64,000 nucleotides of DNA from Microbotryum silenes-acaulis (GCA_003665825.1 QPFY01000011.1:558001-622000); one strand, 5' to 3'; positions 21,954 to 36,155 are shown, counted from the stretch's first letter. Notes: generated from the letters alone by a model not told the origin. Numbers and translations: made by a program.

Positions 21954-24900
21954 TTAGTGTCCGTCTAAGCTGGGAGCGACCCTGCTCGCCTTCACGGATT
22001 CCGGGTGCGGGGCAACGATCGAAGGCGATCCGATGAGGACGCCATCATCCTGACCTCCCTCCACCACTTCGCCGATGGATTGCTCCTCACCCCCTGCCTT
22101 CGACAGAGAGGCGTCCGACCAAGTCTCCTCTTCAACGGCGGGGATGACTTGAGCTTCGGCTACAGCCTCGTCTGCACTTTCTTCTTTGATCCAATCATCC
22201 GTAGATTCTTGAGGATCCGAGCCGAGCGACGGTGGTGTAGGTGCGCCGTCCTTCGTCTCGACCTCGGTCTCTTTCACCGCCGGACCGGATCCGGTCCCTT
22301 CCTCGGACTCGATCTCCCAATCATCCGGTTCACTGAACTCATCCGCCGAAAGGACCTCCACATCTTCCGTCGACTCCGTCGATCCTTTCACCTTCCCCTG
22401 TCTGCTCCCCTCCTTTTTCTCCTCCCTCGAAAGCGTACTCCCCCCACCCATCGACTTCCTCATCCAAGCCGGCGGTGAATCAGCAATCGAGAAGATCGGC
22501 TTGTTCTCTCTCGTCAACCCTTGCGTCCGTTGTACGAAATCGTCCCAATCCTTCTCGTCTTTGATCAAGAACCCGACCAGCATGCTGGGGTCAAGGGAAG
22601 TGATAGCCATCTTGCGTACTTTGTCGCAGTGGTACGTTGAGAGGGAAGGGTCGGGGTAGGCGGTGAGGAAGAACGTTTCGAGGGACGCGGCTTGAGGGTC
22701 TGGTCTGGCTAGAGTGGGAGGATGGACGGAGACAAATGATTCTGAGGCGTCCACTGTGGTGGGGGTCGTGGGCAAAGGCGCAGAGGATGAGATGGGGATG
22801 GACTGAGCCGGCCCAAACAGTTCTGGCGGTGGATGGCGCAGCGGTATTGAAGGTTTCGGATGATGCGGGTCGATATAGAACAACGAATTGGCCTGCGCCC
22901 CAACAAAGTAATAAGACGACGAAGGTCTACCCCCCGCGATGCCCACGGATTGGGGGAAGCGGAATATGGCTTTGATCGCTTCGTGGTAGACGGGGTTCAC
23001 GCCTTCGATTCCTAGCCTCAGACCTAGGAGGACGAGAACAGGTCGCTGCCATGGCTTCTCCGGTGTCGTGATCTCGGACGTTGGCGTCGAGCTTGGCATC
23101 GACGAAGCGGCCTCAACTTCGGATCGATAGACAGTCCCGTCATTGACGCCTACGACGCGCAGTTCAGCGGGAGGGAAGTCATGCACGAGGGATTTGATCG
23201 CCCCCATTGCCGTAGAAGGGCCGAACCACTCGCCCACTTCCTTACCAAGCTGTTTGCCCGTCAAAGCGAAGCGATGGACGGAGAAGGGAGCTAAAGGTGA
23301 AGGATCGTCGATGAAGAGCGAAAGGATGCGAGCATACGTCGCGAACGAGGGGGGCAAGTTGACTGCCAGGGCCGATGTCGAGGCGTGGGTCTGCGAAGGC
23401 GTCGTCGGGGAAGGCAGACCTAGTGTTGGGAGGGGTCGTCGCCAGTCTGTCCAGGACAGAGAAGTATCAGCACACATCTTATCTTCTCTTTCCCACGGAC
23501 TCTCTGCGTAGCGCACCTCGACCCAAATGAACAGCCATCAGAGCATTCGCCAGCAAACTCTGACCCGTCCTAAGCATGCAACCCCAACCCGTATCGCTCG
23601 ATAGCCCATCCGCCGTTCTCCCATTCGCACCCCTCCCGATGCTCATGCTCAACGAGTTGAAAAACCCTCCACCACCGGCGTTACCCGGAGACGCGCATGG
23701 GATCGGAGGGAACCCTGATCGGTAAGTCAAGGCCATGCGGGAATAAAAGTCGTGGTAGAATGTCGAGGGCCAGCGCGAGGTCGTGGAGGACGAGGTCGCA
23801 AGGTTGACGGCTTCGCTGTCGACACCCTCCTCGGAAGGTCGACTCGGTCGAGGACTCGTCTTGCCACCCTCGTTGATGGATGATTCTTCGCTTTTGGTCG
23901 CCTGGTGACAGACACCGAGGAGCCAAATCTCGTCCTCGCATTTATCGGCGTGACTATCCGAGTCAAAGAGGAACTGCGCCGTCTTGTCCAAGAATCGATC
24001 AAAGGGTCCCAACGATCGTCCACCACTACGGTTAGTGTTCAAAGCCGTCGCACTCCCTCGCTTCGGCGGTGATGCTCGCGACGGACTCGAGGAGGCTGAC
24101 CCCGGTGAAGTCGATTTCGAAAGCGGAGGTAAAGCCCGCGACGTCATCATCGGGGAAGGCGGGTCGTTCCCGGCAGGCGAGGTGGAAGCCAAAGTCTCAT
24201 TGTTAATGATACTGTTGAACCAACCGCCTATACGTCCACCGACCGAGGATTGAGCCTCCGAGGAAGCTGGAGGTGCGAACGAATCGCTCGCCCGAGGGTT
24301 GAAATCAGGGTCGAGACAGGCTCCGAGTTCCTGATTTCGGCTCAGTGACTCGGTAGACCACGTCGCGGACTTCTTCCGCACCATACCCAGGTTTGATGCT
24401 GTCGAGGCCTTATTTACGCGACGAGTAGGAGAAGAAGCGACGAGTTCCTCCGGGATCGAAAACTCGCGCTCGTCTTGCGCCTCGGGTCGCCCGAAGAGCT
24501 TGGATCGAGTCTTGCGCAAGCTGAATCTCCCCACGCCATTTTTGGGTGGTGGCGGTGCATCGACCGAGGGCTTACTGGTTGTCAATCTCGGCGCAGCCTG
24601 TAGGCGCGCATCAAAGGGCGAAGTAGCCCCATCATCGAAACTGGTTTCGGCCCAATCTTCGAGCTCGCCATCATGAGCGCTCGCAGCAGACCCTTTGCCT
24701 TTGTTGCGCACGTTCTTGAACGACAAGGAGCTGAGCGCCCTCGAAGTGGCCGAGATCTTGGACTCTTTGTCCTTTTCAGACGAGAGCGAGCTTCTTAGCG
24801 TTTGAACGGGTGATGCGGACCGCGACGAGGGGGGGGAGTGAGCCGAACTCGAGGAAGAAATGGAAATGATTGGGTGGACCAGAGCGGCGCGAGGATCTTG

Positions 24901-25437
24901 GGTCGACGAAGTGGGGTGAGTCGCACTTGCTCTTCTTGTAATCCTACGTGCGTTCTTGGTGCTGCTGGACGAGGTGGAGGATTCGGTCGATCCGCGCGAG
25001 AGCCATCGGGTAAGTTTGTTTGATGACGAGCCCGCCGACGAAAGGTTGGGGTCGAGCTGGAGTGATGTGACGTGACCGATGTTTGAGCTGTGGTTGACAT
25101 CGTCAACTAAGACGATATCGTGCTCTTGCGGTTTCGGTCCATCGCCCTGCCGTGGGACAAGGACCGCATTGTCGCCGGTAGGAGGAGGAGAGGGCGAGGT
25201 TGCCAAAGGCCGAGGTGGGGAGGAGGCCTGAGCGGGTGGTCGAGGCAAGCCAGCTCCTGACTGCGTTGACTGCCTGAGAGGTGAAGTAGTGGCTGCTGGT
25301 GTTTCTATCGCAGACGAAGGAACACTAGCCACCGATGGATCCGTCGACACGACCAGAGCTGCTGCGGCTTGCGGTGTCGCAGCCGAGTGCTCTGGGCTGG
25401 TAGTGGTGGCGGTCGAGGTTGGAGCATCCTCCGCCAT
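21954..25437 (-). CDS. ATG4: Autophagy cysteine protease Atg4
   Basis: Atg4 (peptidase C54) trims the C-terminus of Atg8 and later releases it from phosphatidylethanolamine. Two exons, 25437-23517 and 23446-21954, join in phase to 1137 residues. The catalytic domain starts near residue 480 (DEIWLLGVCHQ). The nucleophile Cys lies in SSDTGWGCMLRTGQSLLANAL near residue 620, directly before the intron. The exon 2 side gives HLGRDWR, KEVGEWFGPSTA, GVNPVYHEAIKAIFRFPQS, GGRPSSSYYFVGAQ and the Asp-Pro-His motif in FYIDPHHPKP near 838. Before the domain is a disordered Ser/Thr/Pro-rich extension of about 480 residues, and after it an acidic tail of about 200. Typical family members are 350-500 residues. 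The start codon is in-frame and no upstream exon is needed. Strong call. Confidence 0.92.
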
Positions 25438-26891
25438 CGTTCCCGTTTAGCGGCGGCGGCGGAGCGCCCCTACGGAGGATGTGAATTGATACACCACTGC
25501 CAGTATAGAGCACGAACCCTAGAGTCAGCAGGGCTCAAGTAGTGCAAGGTTACGAGGTGTAGAACAGGCAGTGGATCGGCATTGGAGTCAGCGAGCGGGC
25601 TGAGCTCCACGTAGCACCTCCCGGCCGTTCGGATAATCTGAGCTCGTATTTGAATGTTGTCCAGTAAGCCTCAATCTTGCGCGTCCGTATGTGTTTCTGT
25701 TTCGCCCCCGTCGGTGTCGCAGTTGTGCGCAGTCTTGGGACGGTGCGATGGCCGAGCCAGCGGGGGTGATGACGCGTGACGCGAGCTTGGACTGCCACGG
25801 ACGACGGCGACCCGTTGACCGAGTCACGTGGAAGACGTCGGCTCGACTTGGGGGATGGAACGAAAACTCACAAGCCGGAGCTCACCTTGATTGACAGACA
25901 GATACACCGACGTGGCTCGAAGTGCGGCGTGGCAGCCTCTGAGGCCGCGTATTCGAAAGGGCACAGGAGATAGCGAACCCACCTTCATCGCCAGCGGGCC
26001 CGCTGTCGCGCCTTGTCGCGCTGTTGGTCAACGCGAGACTTCAGACCGTCGAAGCCCAACCGCGGACGAATGCAGTTTATGCAAATTCAACCCGACCAGC
26101 AGCAGTAAGTAGCAGAAAAAGCTCAAAGTATCAGTACAAAAGATTGTGGCATGGCAGAATCACGAAATATCTCGATGATTATCCTCGGGGCAAACTTGAA
26201 GGATTACATCCAAAATGAAATTGGCAGACCAAAAATAATTTCAAATGAATTTGATTCGACCGGCAGTAGTTGGAGCCCAGATTAGACGCGCGCGTGGCCT
26301 CTGGCGCGCACAGGGAAGCCATCGCTGTTCGTCCTGGCGGGCGGTCAGACTCGTCGCCCTTGTACTTCCACTACAACCCGGCCCGACCTCTCCCGAAACG
26401 ATCGTTCCCTTTGGATCTTGTCCCGATCTTCCTTTCCTCGAACCCGTTTACGCCGTGCACACGATGTAAGCTGACTCGCCGCGCGACCGTGCCTTGCGTT
26501 CACACGTCGAGACGCGCCTACGCCTACGCCCAGGCCCATCCCGCCTCGTGGATCATCACGCGCCTCGGCTCACCCATCCCGTACGTACTAACCAACCCAT
26601 CCTCCCTCTTCAATCGCACGTGATACGTCATGCAGGGGAGGAGGTCTATCCAAAGCATTAAGCAAGTCACCCTTCTCTCCTCTTTGTGACTGCACTGCCA
26701 GAACTGACCGCGTTCATCTCCTTCCATTTCGCCCTGACCCTGACCCTGCTGACGTTCGCACACGCGCCCCTTTGCCTTGTCGTCTGGGGCCCGCTTCAAT
26801 CAATCAACTCGCCGCCCGGGTTCGTAACTCCTTCACGACCTCACTCAATTCGGTTTTGGTCTATATCGTACCGCACCCTCGATCACGACAG
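25438..26891. other. Divergent intergenic region ATG4-ARF6
   Basis: About 1.45 kb lies between the ATG4 start and the first recognisable ARF6 exon. It must hold both promoters and the missing ARF6 first exon. 26090-26250 is A-rich. Possible splice donors occur at 26105, 26466 (GTAAGC directly after AT) and 26580 (GTACGT). I found no ATGGG-type start that would encode the Met-Gly of an Arf. No other gene is seen. Confidence 0.4.
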
Positions 26892-27868
<977 letters not shown>

Positions 27869-28734
27869 TCGCTTCGATGACCATCTTTTTGTTTCATTGT
27901 ACATGCCATACTTCCTGCACACCTCGATCCAGTTCCTCAAGAAGAAGGAAATTCTTCTTGCATACCCCCCTTTTTTCGGAAAGGTTTTGGTCCGTCGTCG
28001 TAACGATCTATCCTTATTCCCCCCGTCACCCGCATCCCTCCGGCCATCCGGCTCTCCGGCGTTCCCGAAGGCCCCTACCCCATCTAGCTCTCTTCCATCC
28101 ACTCTCATACCACCCCATCTTTTACTTTCGGTCCTTCCTTTTCGGCCTTCTCTATCCCATCTTTGCGCCCTTGGGTTCCTCTCCTCCACCTCCTTTCCTC
28201 TCTTTGTTCCGTTCCGTTCTGATTTGGTTGTACTGGTCGTTTGCGCGTGTGTCACCGACCCTTTGCTTTCGTAATGAACCCTTCCGATATACTTTATGCG
28301 TCCACATCCGCTTCGGACGAGAAAGGATCAGAATCAGAGAAACTCGAGAGCAGAACAATGTTCCGCTTTCGGCCCCTATCAACTCCCTTCTCTTGCTCTT
28401 CTCCACTCTCGTCATGATTCACGAGCAGGAAACACGGCTTTGAAAATCCAAACTATTATAAGAAATACAAATTGATCATGTAAACAGGACGCACACGATG
28501 TTTGCTTTGGTTTTTCCTACGCCAAAAAAAGGGAAGAAGAATAGAAGTGAACCCCATTCTTACTCGTTGTCGTCGCTAGAAACAGAAAGCATAGGACTTC
28601 CGTGTGACGTCTCCCTCTAAGATTGAGGAAGAAGTTCTTGAAAAAGAAAAGAAAAAGGAGAAAGAGGAGAAGAACCGAAGAAGTTAAGAACGGCAAAGGA
28701 CGCGTTGTCGGCCCCCGAACGTCGTACCGCACCC
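27869..28734. other. Convergent 3' region ARF6-FRQ-like
   Basis: 866 bases lie between the stop codons of two convergent genes. The plus strand is pyrimidine-rich (long C/T runs 27950-28260), then A-rich (28440-28520 and 28620-28680). This is consistent with long 3' untranslated regions. ORFs here (for example 27690-28274) are low-complexity and I do not take them as genes. Confidence 0.45.
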
Positions 28735-31700
28735 TCAAACACTCTCATCCAAATCAATCGCCCTGACATCCTCCTCCGAACTAGTGGTCATCATATCCCC
28801 CCCATCCGTACCCTGGATCGGAAGGACCGAATCCCCCAATCTCAACAACGGAGCATTCGTCGTCGATCGATGAGATCTGGGACGATGGTTCATCCCTGTT
28901 GATGGACCACGACTTGACTGGGACCAGTGGAAACGGGAAGAAGGAGCGTGAGGGGACCAGGTGTAGACTGGGAGGTTAAGCGAGGCGAGGTAGTCCGGTG
29001 AGGGCAAGTGGATTTGGGAAATAGGACCGGACTGAGGAGGTGAGTGAGAAGTCAGTACATGAGAATGAGATCGACGCAAGAGGGTCTCTCGAATGTTACT
29101 CACAAAAGTACTGTCGGTCAAACTAGCGCCATCAGCTTGTGAAGGTTGGCGAAGCAAGAGCGGGATACCTCGCAACGGCAAATCGGCATCGGTTTCGTCC
29201 GACGTTGCTCCCCCGTTCGAGCTCGACGACGAGGAGACATGCGACAGACCTTTGCGCAATCGAGGGCGCACCGAGGAGGTCGGCGGATGGGGGATCATGC
29301 GCGTGTCCACGATCTCGTGGCGTTCGAATCGAGGTCGTTTCCTCGCGGTTTCACCCGTGATGGCGGCGTCGGACCTCGTCCTCTTCTCAATCGTGTGTTC
29401 GGGCAAGTCGTCGAAACGTAGGGTGACGACGATGGTAAACGCATCCGCAGGCGAGACGTCAGACATGCCGCTCGTCTTGAGGCCTTGCAGCTGCCCGAAC
29501 GAAAGAGGCTCGATGGCCCATGTGTTCTTGCTGGGTTGCATCGCCACACCATCATCAAAGTGCAACGATCCCTTGCCATCGACGTCCATCGCTTCGTCAT
29601 CATCAATGGGCAAAACGACTCGAACAGCTTTGCCGAGAATCGTCGCTCCGTCAGGACTGGGTGAACGCTCGACCGAACCCTCCTGGCGAGGTCGATGTCC
29701 AAGAGGTCGAGGGGCGTTCGGGTCACTCGGGCATACCTCCGAGAGCGGCTCCTTCGATAGATCGGAACAGAACTTGGCGTCGGCGTAAAACAGCATCGTG
29801 CCCGTGATACCGACCTCGTCGTCAACGGCCTCGTCCTCGTCAGCCGCGACCACGCGCTTCGGCTCGGACCCTGATGCTTGTGCCGACGAATTGCCACCCG
29901 CAGTCGAAGCGGCACCCCGACTTGACGCAGCTCCACTCGAGCGAACGAGGACATGATCGCATCGAGAAAAGAAGGGCAGGTAGGGTGTGTGGGTGCTGAC
30001 TTTGATCGGTGGCGGGAGGCTTGATTTGGTGGCGGGAGACCCGGGTGAGTTCTGTGTGCGACGACCGATCGACGAAGCAGCGGCCGCTTTGACCGATGGC
30101 ACCTTGCTCTCTGAGCCCAAGGGATGAATCTGCGACCCAGGCGAAAGGTCAAGGCGCTGTACTGCGGCAGTCGTCGGGGTGTGCCGTGTAATCTGGGATC
30201 GAGCAACGGTCGCCGCGTCCGCACCCTCGAGCTTGTGAACAACCGAATCAGGGTAAAGAGAGGTGGCGGCGGTCGAGGCGACGGGGCCGGATCCACTGTT
30301 CCAGCTTCGCTCACGATCACCAGTCATGTCCGAATTCGACGAGTCCAATCCAGTACTCGATGGTGCGTGCCATGAGAGCCGACGTTGGTCCAAAACTCGC
30401 TGTCGATCGGCGTAGGAAGAGACCATCGCATCGGTGAAGGGACCCGTCACAACCATCGGCGTCGCTCGATCCTCCTTGATCGATCCCCCGGTCTGAGGCT
30501 TGAACAAGTCGGTTCCCTTCCACCTCACCTTGGCTCCCGAGCTCGAGACCTCAAGTCGGGTTGACAAGGTCCAGATCGCGCTCTCGATGAATGGCATCGT
30601 CACGCTGAAGCGGTGGGTCATCGCCATCGTGCAAACGAGCTTGAGGTAGACCCAACCGTTGGACAGGAAGTCCTGCTCGAGCAACTCGCTAAGGTACTCC
30701 TCGTTCGACCGCGTCCCCTTCACGCCCTTGCAACGCGCTTCGAATGAGTTCCGGAACAACTTCTCGATGGAGTGGACGACTGCTTGCGCAGTAGACATGG
30801 ACTTGTCGTCGATGGTCACTGAAGGGCGTTGGGTGTTCTCGCGAGTGGCCCACATGGCGGTAGGTTCGTCCTCTTTCGTCGGCGTCGTCTCGCCCGTGTC
30901 TCCGGAGGTCGTGGCTGCTTCCACCGCCTTGCTCGGCCCCTCGATATCGTCGGCACGCGTGTGCTTGCGGGTCTTCTTGTGCTTCTTCTCCTTGCGTTTC
31001 TTTCTGTCCGAATCACTCGAAGAATCAATTTTGATCCCCGCGCCAGTCCCCGTCGTCGACGTCGGTTCGAACCCGAAATCGCTAGGGCCGGCCAAGACAT
31101 CGCGTTCTGACGAGGCACTCTTGCGCGATCGGTGGAACTTGCGGTCGGGGATCTTGGGAGGTGGAAGCGAGGGAAGCACAGTAGATGCAATAGGGTGGGA
31201 TGAATGAAGAAGCACCTGAGGTCGATGCTCGGCCGTCGTCGGTGTGGTAGCGGCAGAGGCGACAGCTGATGTGGGTGTTGATGTATTGTGCAATTGGGAG
31301 ATGCCCTGAACGTAGCGCGTCAAGAAGGTCTCGAGATCTTCTCGCTTTTCCCTGTGGACAAAAGGCATGGATTAGCACATGAGACTAAACTGCGGTCTCA
31401 CCGACTGCGTTCCCTCGTCACTCAGGCACCCGCACACGTACTCGCTGAGACCTTTAAAGTATCGAATTTCGAACAATCGGTCCCGTTTGAGTGTGGCGGG
31501 AACACGAGCGGCTTCGTACCGTCTCAGCTTAGCTTTCAGCGCTTGATCTGTGAGTGCATTCGGATGCAAAAGATCAGCTCCCTCCTGAATGGACGCCACG
31601 AATCGCGCCATCGCGAGACTCACTCTCAAGAGCCAGATCGTCGACGATGGTCCTAAACTCTTCATTACTCGCACCAAGAGCCTGTGGTGTTCTCCGCGTT

Positions 31701-32773
31701 CCTTTCGCCTTGCGAGCCTCGAGCTCACCCGCCGAATCGAGCGACGACGTCCCCACAGTGATGCCAGCTCCTTCTCGATCGTCGCTTATCCCCTTCTCCT
31801 CGCTCATCACGGCCTCTTCCATATTCTCGTCCCCGTCCGAGTCATTACTCGAGACTGAAATCCCAAGCGCTCCAACGCGTCGGATCCGGATCAAGGGGTC
31901 TCTCCGACTTTGGACCAAGCCCTTGGGAAGCTTTGTGCTCGTCCGCCCTCGATCTCGATGACCTTCTTTCTTGACCACCTCGAAGGCTCCTTCCTCATCA
32001 TCATCCTCTTCGTCGTCGTCATCATCATTCTCATCGGATTCGTCGGTCTCGTCATCGCTCGTATCAGGTGGCAGACTCGCCGACACGGAAGGGCGCAACG
32101 ACGCGTTCTCCAACGAATCCTTGTCATCGACGCCACCGACGCCGTCGATCGCTCGACCTTTACCCTTGTTCAAACGGGGGATCACGTGCGCCCTTCCCAA
32201 CGTATCAGGCAATGGTTTGTTAAGATGGGTCCAAGGAGCATGGGTGAACCCTGCAGTTAACCCCGTTGAGGTTGAGGTGATCGGTCCGTATTCAACCTTG
32301 GGCCCGTCAAAGTCGGACGCGCTCGATTCTTGCCTCGACAGGAGATGGCGGTGCGAAGCGTGAGAAAGGGCGTGACCGTGAGAGTGGCCGTCCTGGGTTA
32401 AAGGGTGGTGGTGGTGGTGGTGGCGATGGTGGTGGGAGGATGATCCAGCTGGGTACATAATGTGCTGTTCGTCTTCTCGAATGAGATCGAGTTGAGAATC
32501 AACTTTGGGGTGGGATGGGTGCAAAGGCCATGTCGATGATGACGATGACGACGACGAAGGCAGGCCCAGCGCGCCGCTGCCAGCAGTGCTCCGGTCGTCG
32601 GCCGCGGCTGGCCAGGGCGCCCTGGAGTCGGCGCCGCTGGGGGTGGTGCTGGTGCTGGCCCCGGGATCGACGCTCGAACTGGCTTCTGTGTCAGCTCGAT
32701 GTCCGCCACGACTACTCTCCCCCGTCGTGGTTGTCGTCGTACTGTGACCACTCAGGTCATTATTTGACGACAT
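28735..32773 (-). CDS. FREQUENCY (FRQ)-like circadian clock protein
   Basis: Three exons, 32773-31624, 31547-31442 and 31351-28735, join in phase to 1290 residues. FRQ is the negative element of the Neurospora clock: it dimerises by a coiled coil, binds FRH and CK1 and represses the White Collar complex. Splicing joins EEFRTIVDDLALE to NQALKAKLRRYEAARVPATL, KRDRLFEIRYFKGLSE and EKREDLETFLTRYVQGI (residues 371-435). This reproduces the FRQ coiled-coil block, including the LFEI..GL element that follows it. Near residue 690 RLEVSSSGAKVRWKG resembles the FRQ EVS.DG.KVRWRGG element. A basic NLS-like run (KKRKEKKHKKTRKH) lies near 540, and an acidic D/E tract precedes the coiled coil. The rest is Ser/Pro/Thr-rich, as expected for a heavily phosphorylated disordered protein. 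Neurospora FRQ is 989 residues. The match is from remembered family patterns, not a search. Confidence 0.7.
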
Positions 32774-33989
32774 CCAACAACGGGTGAATGGTTTGCTGTC
32801 GTGTTGGGTAGCAGAGCTTTGGGGTCAAGCTCGCGGACTTCTCGAGTTGGTGATGATGTGTGTGTGTGTGCGCGTGCGCGTGTTCTGTTCGCGATCGGCC
32901 TAAGAACTCGGGAAGATGAGTCCGACGACGACGACGGGGTGGCCTCGACTCGACACGATGGAGGGGCGGCTGATCCGAGGTGTAGAGGGGATTGATGATG
33001 TGGTGACTGTGTACGTCGGAGGGGAATAACAGGGAAGTCGAAAGGGATGCGTCTCGTCGATTAGAACGAGGCACGATCAGCATTAAAATGACAAAAAACG
33101 ACTCCAGGCATAAGGAGCTTGTGCAAGCTTCGGCCCCCAGCAGCTGTGCCTCACTTGGGTGGATTAATGGATCGAGTGCCGATCGGCGGTGTGCCGCGCG
33201 CGCCTCCCCCACAAAAATCGGTCTCGGACTTTCTTTGCAGGTTTCAGGTCAGGCCGTCGTCTCTTCTCTACCGGGTTGGAAAGGATTGCGAAGCTGTTTT
33301 TGTAGAGCAGCATCATTCGAGCAACCCCACCACCGTCGAACCAACCGCTCGCACAAAGGAACCTGTACGAACGCTCCTTTCCGGGCAGAAAGATCGCCAC
33401 TCCGACGGCCTGCCAGTGGCGCACGGGGAAAAAAATGGCAGCTGCGGGAAAGTCCGCGGCGGTGGCCGCGATCTATTTCACCGGCCTGGATTTAGAGCCT
33501 ACTTGTCCTACTTGACGATCATCCACTCAAAGCAAAAGATAGGAATTTTACTCGGGCTACATGACTCGATCCCAACCCTACATGGATCGAGGATTCCAAC
33601 GCTTGAGATCGCGCGTTTCGAGGCTTGACCTCGATGCCAGATTCAAGATGACCCGGCATCGCGAAGAGGATCCACAATTTGATTGTTCGCACGGGATGAT
33701 GGTGATGCATTTTCATGCGCTCATCAAGCCAGACTCATTATCAAAATATTCGGGAAACGAGAGAGTGATTAAGAGGTACATTGAAGACATAGCGACTACA
33801 TACAAAGAGAACTCGGAGGTACAAAGCAGAAGCTTATCTGATCGGAGTGGGCCGGCGGATGGATGACGATGTCAGAAGATCACGTGACCCAATCGGCGAT
33901 CGTTCTAGCGCCAGGCCAAAGCTTACGACGCCACTGACCGCGAAACCTCCGCCACTCGTCAAATCCGTCTGAAAAGCAGACCCCTCCCT
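32774..33989. promoter_or_regulatory. Upstream region of the FRQ-like gene
   Basis: 1.2 kb separates the FRQ-like start (32773) from the SLU7 stop, the two genes being in tandem on the minus strand. It should contain the FRQ-like promoter and 5' UTR. There is a (GT)n/(GC) run at 32858-32882. 33500-33830 is less GC-rich. Short ORFs (for example 33119-33628) resemble nothing known. I cannot point to a proven light-response element. Confidence 0.45.
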
Positions 33990-36155
33990 CTACATGGGCA
34001 GCACCTCCTCCCTGGAGAAATCGGCAGTCGGATCAAAGTCCTGTCTCCTCGACTTGCGATACGCTTCCATCTCTTCCTCCGTCACTCCACCCAAATGCTT
34101 CTTCCGATCCGCTCCGTCGGTCGCCTCCTCACCCGCTTTCCTCTTGGTTCCTCCCGCCGCTTTCAACTTGTCCTTCTCTTCCTTGTCCTTATCCGCTTTG
34201 ATCTGCATCAGAGTCTTGTTCGGTGCGGCGTTTGAAGAGACTTTGGCGGATAAGAGGCCCAACCCTCCTGTAGCTTCGGCTTTGGCGGCTTCGATCGAGG
34301 CTTGTCCGGCGCAGTACGAGTTCCTGACCGACGAGTGACAGCACGCGAAGCCCCATTGGCCCGTGAGGGTGTTGTACCATGAGCCCCAGATTGATGTGTG
34401 GTTGCCAGGGTAAACTGTAGGCAACAACGAGAGGAGATCAGCTCCATGTGCCCGCCACACTGAACGAAAAAGCTTTGAGAGCACCCACCATCCTCGTCGT
34501 ACTTGGACTTTGCCTTTGCCCTCTCCCGTCCCTTGATGACTTGCCCCGTCCTCGAATACTCGACATAGTTCTCCGTCTGACCGCCCAACAACTCCTTCGG
34601 TGCCCTCTCCAGATGTTCCTCCCCACCATACCGTTCTAAAATCGACGCCGCCGACGTCTCCTTGAGTTTGTCCTTCTTCTCTATAAATTCCTTGTGTACG
34701 AGAGCGGATTGGGTCGGGTTCGAGTTGAGGTGCACATCGTTACCTCGGGATTCGGATTGCCAAGCAAAGAGTTGGAGCTTTTGCACGTCCATCGCGCCTC
34801 CCGAGTGGCGAGCAAAGTTGTCTCCCGCAAAGACGGCCTACCGGAGAAAGTGATGTGGTCAGCCCAAGTCGTTGATGAGCCCGTGTAGCGATGGCCACTT
34901 ACATCTTCCGGTCGCACACCCGCAACGGGGGCCTCTCGCATTGAACGCGTCTTGGGGTCGTAGTAAGCCGAGTCGATATCGAGGTTCATCAAATACTTTG
35001 CCGTGTCTTCACGGATGCGCAAGTTCCTAACCGTGATACGCGTCTTGGTGTCGACCTTTTGCCCTGCCACATCCGCGCCTTCAGCGTACTTGTCCTCATC
35101 GTCCCCTTCCCCATTATCGGCCTCTGATTCGTCGGACGACCCAAAATCGTCGTCGTCGTCTTGCTTCTTCTTGTTGCCTTTGCCCGCACGAGCGGCCTTC
35201 TTGACGGCTTTATCATCGACCGCTGCCGAGCCTTTATCGATCGCCTCTTCCCTCAACTTGCGTCTCGCCTCTTCCAAAGCCTCATGTTCCTCCACCACAG
35301 CGCGATGGGACGCCGGATCATAACCATCCCATCGATCCCTCTTGGCATCGAAATCACCCTGTCCTTCGAGACCGTTGAGTCCGACGCGATCGTTGTGAAT
35401 GATCTCGTCGGCGGCGATGTTCTTGCTCGTGTAACGAGCGCCGACTTTGCGAGGTCGTTCGAGACAGTCCTTCTTCTTGTGGGTCATGGCACCACAGTTC
35501 TCGCAGGCGCCTTTGCGGAACTTGTTCGCTGCCGGGGCCTGAGGGATGGAGCGGAGCGTAGGGTGAGCGTTCGTTTCGTTCGTTCGGGCAAGTGACCCAG
35601 CTCGATTGGTGGTACTCACCGCTCGTTCACCCCGTTCATATCGTGACTTTAGTTTACCTGGATCACGATCATTACCCCTCGCCAGCATCTGTTGAGGTAC
35701 ATTCCCACGTAGAGAAGAAGCGAGTCAGTACCCTAGGCGATGTGGATGACTGCAACCGCTCAGCGCATGCGACGCTACGCTCACCTTTTGATGCTTCAAC
35801 GACGGTCCCTCGGTTTGGGCCATGTACCAAGGAGCTTTCGACATGAACTCGGGGATATGAGGGTTGATCGCTTGACCATCTTCGTCGACCGCCGGCGCAG
35901 CCGTACCGGCTTTACGGGCCGCATCGAGATCCTTTTGACGACGGCTGTTTTTTGAAAGGGGGGGGGGGGAGGGGGGGGTGAGTAGGGGGGGCGAAGAGGT
36001 ATGGGGCGAGTGTGGATGGTGTGAGGGTACTTACAACTCTTCGCGGGAGAGTTTGGCTGAACGGGGACGGGAATCGGTCAGCAATCAGCCAGGCGTATGA
36101 CTGAGGCTGACTGGGGATCCAGGGGAGACGACAAGTGGGTTGACTCACCTGACAT
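33990..36155 (-). CDS. SLU7: Pre-mRNA splicing factor Slu7
   Basis: Slu7 acts in the second catalytic step of splicing, in 3' splice-site choice. Seven exons join in phase: 36155-36149, 36056-36035, 35944-35785, 35688-35620, 35538-34903, 34837-34489 and 34414-33990, 555 residues. The first two exons are 7 and 22 bases and give MSAKLSREE(F), followed by [17 protein letters not shown] and the motif [13 protein letters not shown]. The zinc knuckle is [14 protein letters not shown] (C-x2-C-x4-H-x4-C). Then come [68 protein letters not shown] and [16 protein letters not shown] Lys/Asp-rich stretch lies between the knuckle and the RNL block. Intron 2 (35945-36034) contains a run of about 25 C on the coding strand. 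It is divergent from TAF5. Confidence 0.93.

Noticed and set aside
29295..30320. 341-codon ORF on the minus strand in another frame inside the FRQ-like gene
   Set aside because: Pure overlap with the long coding exon; Arg/Pro-rich composition of a shadow frame.
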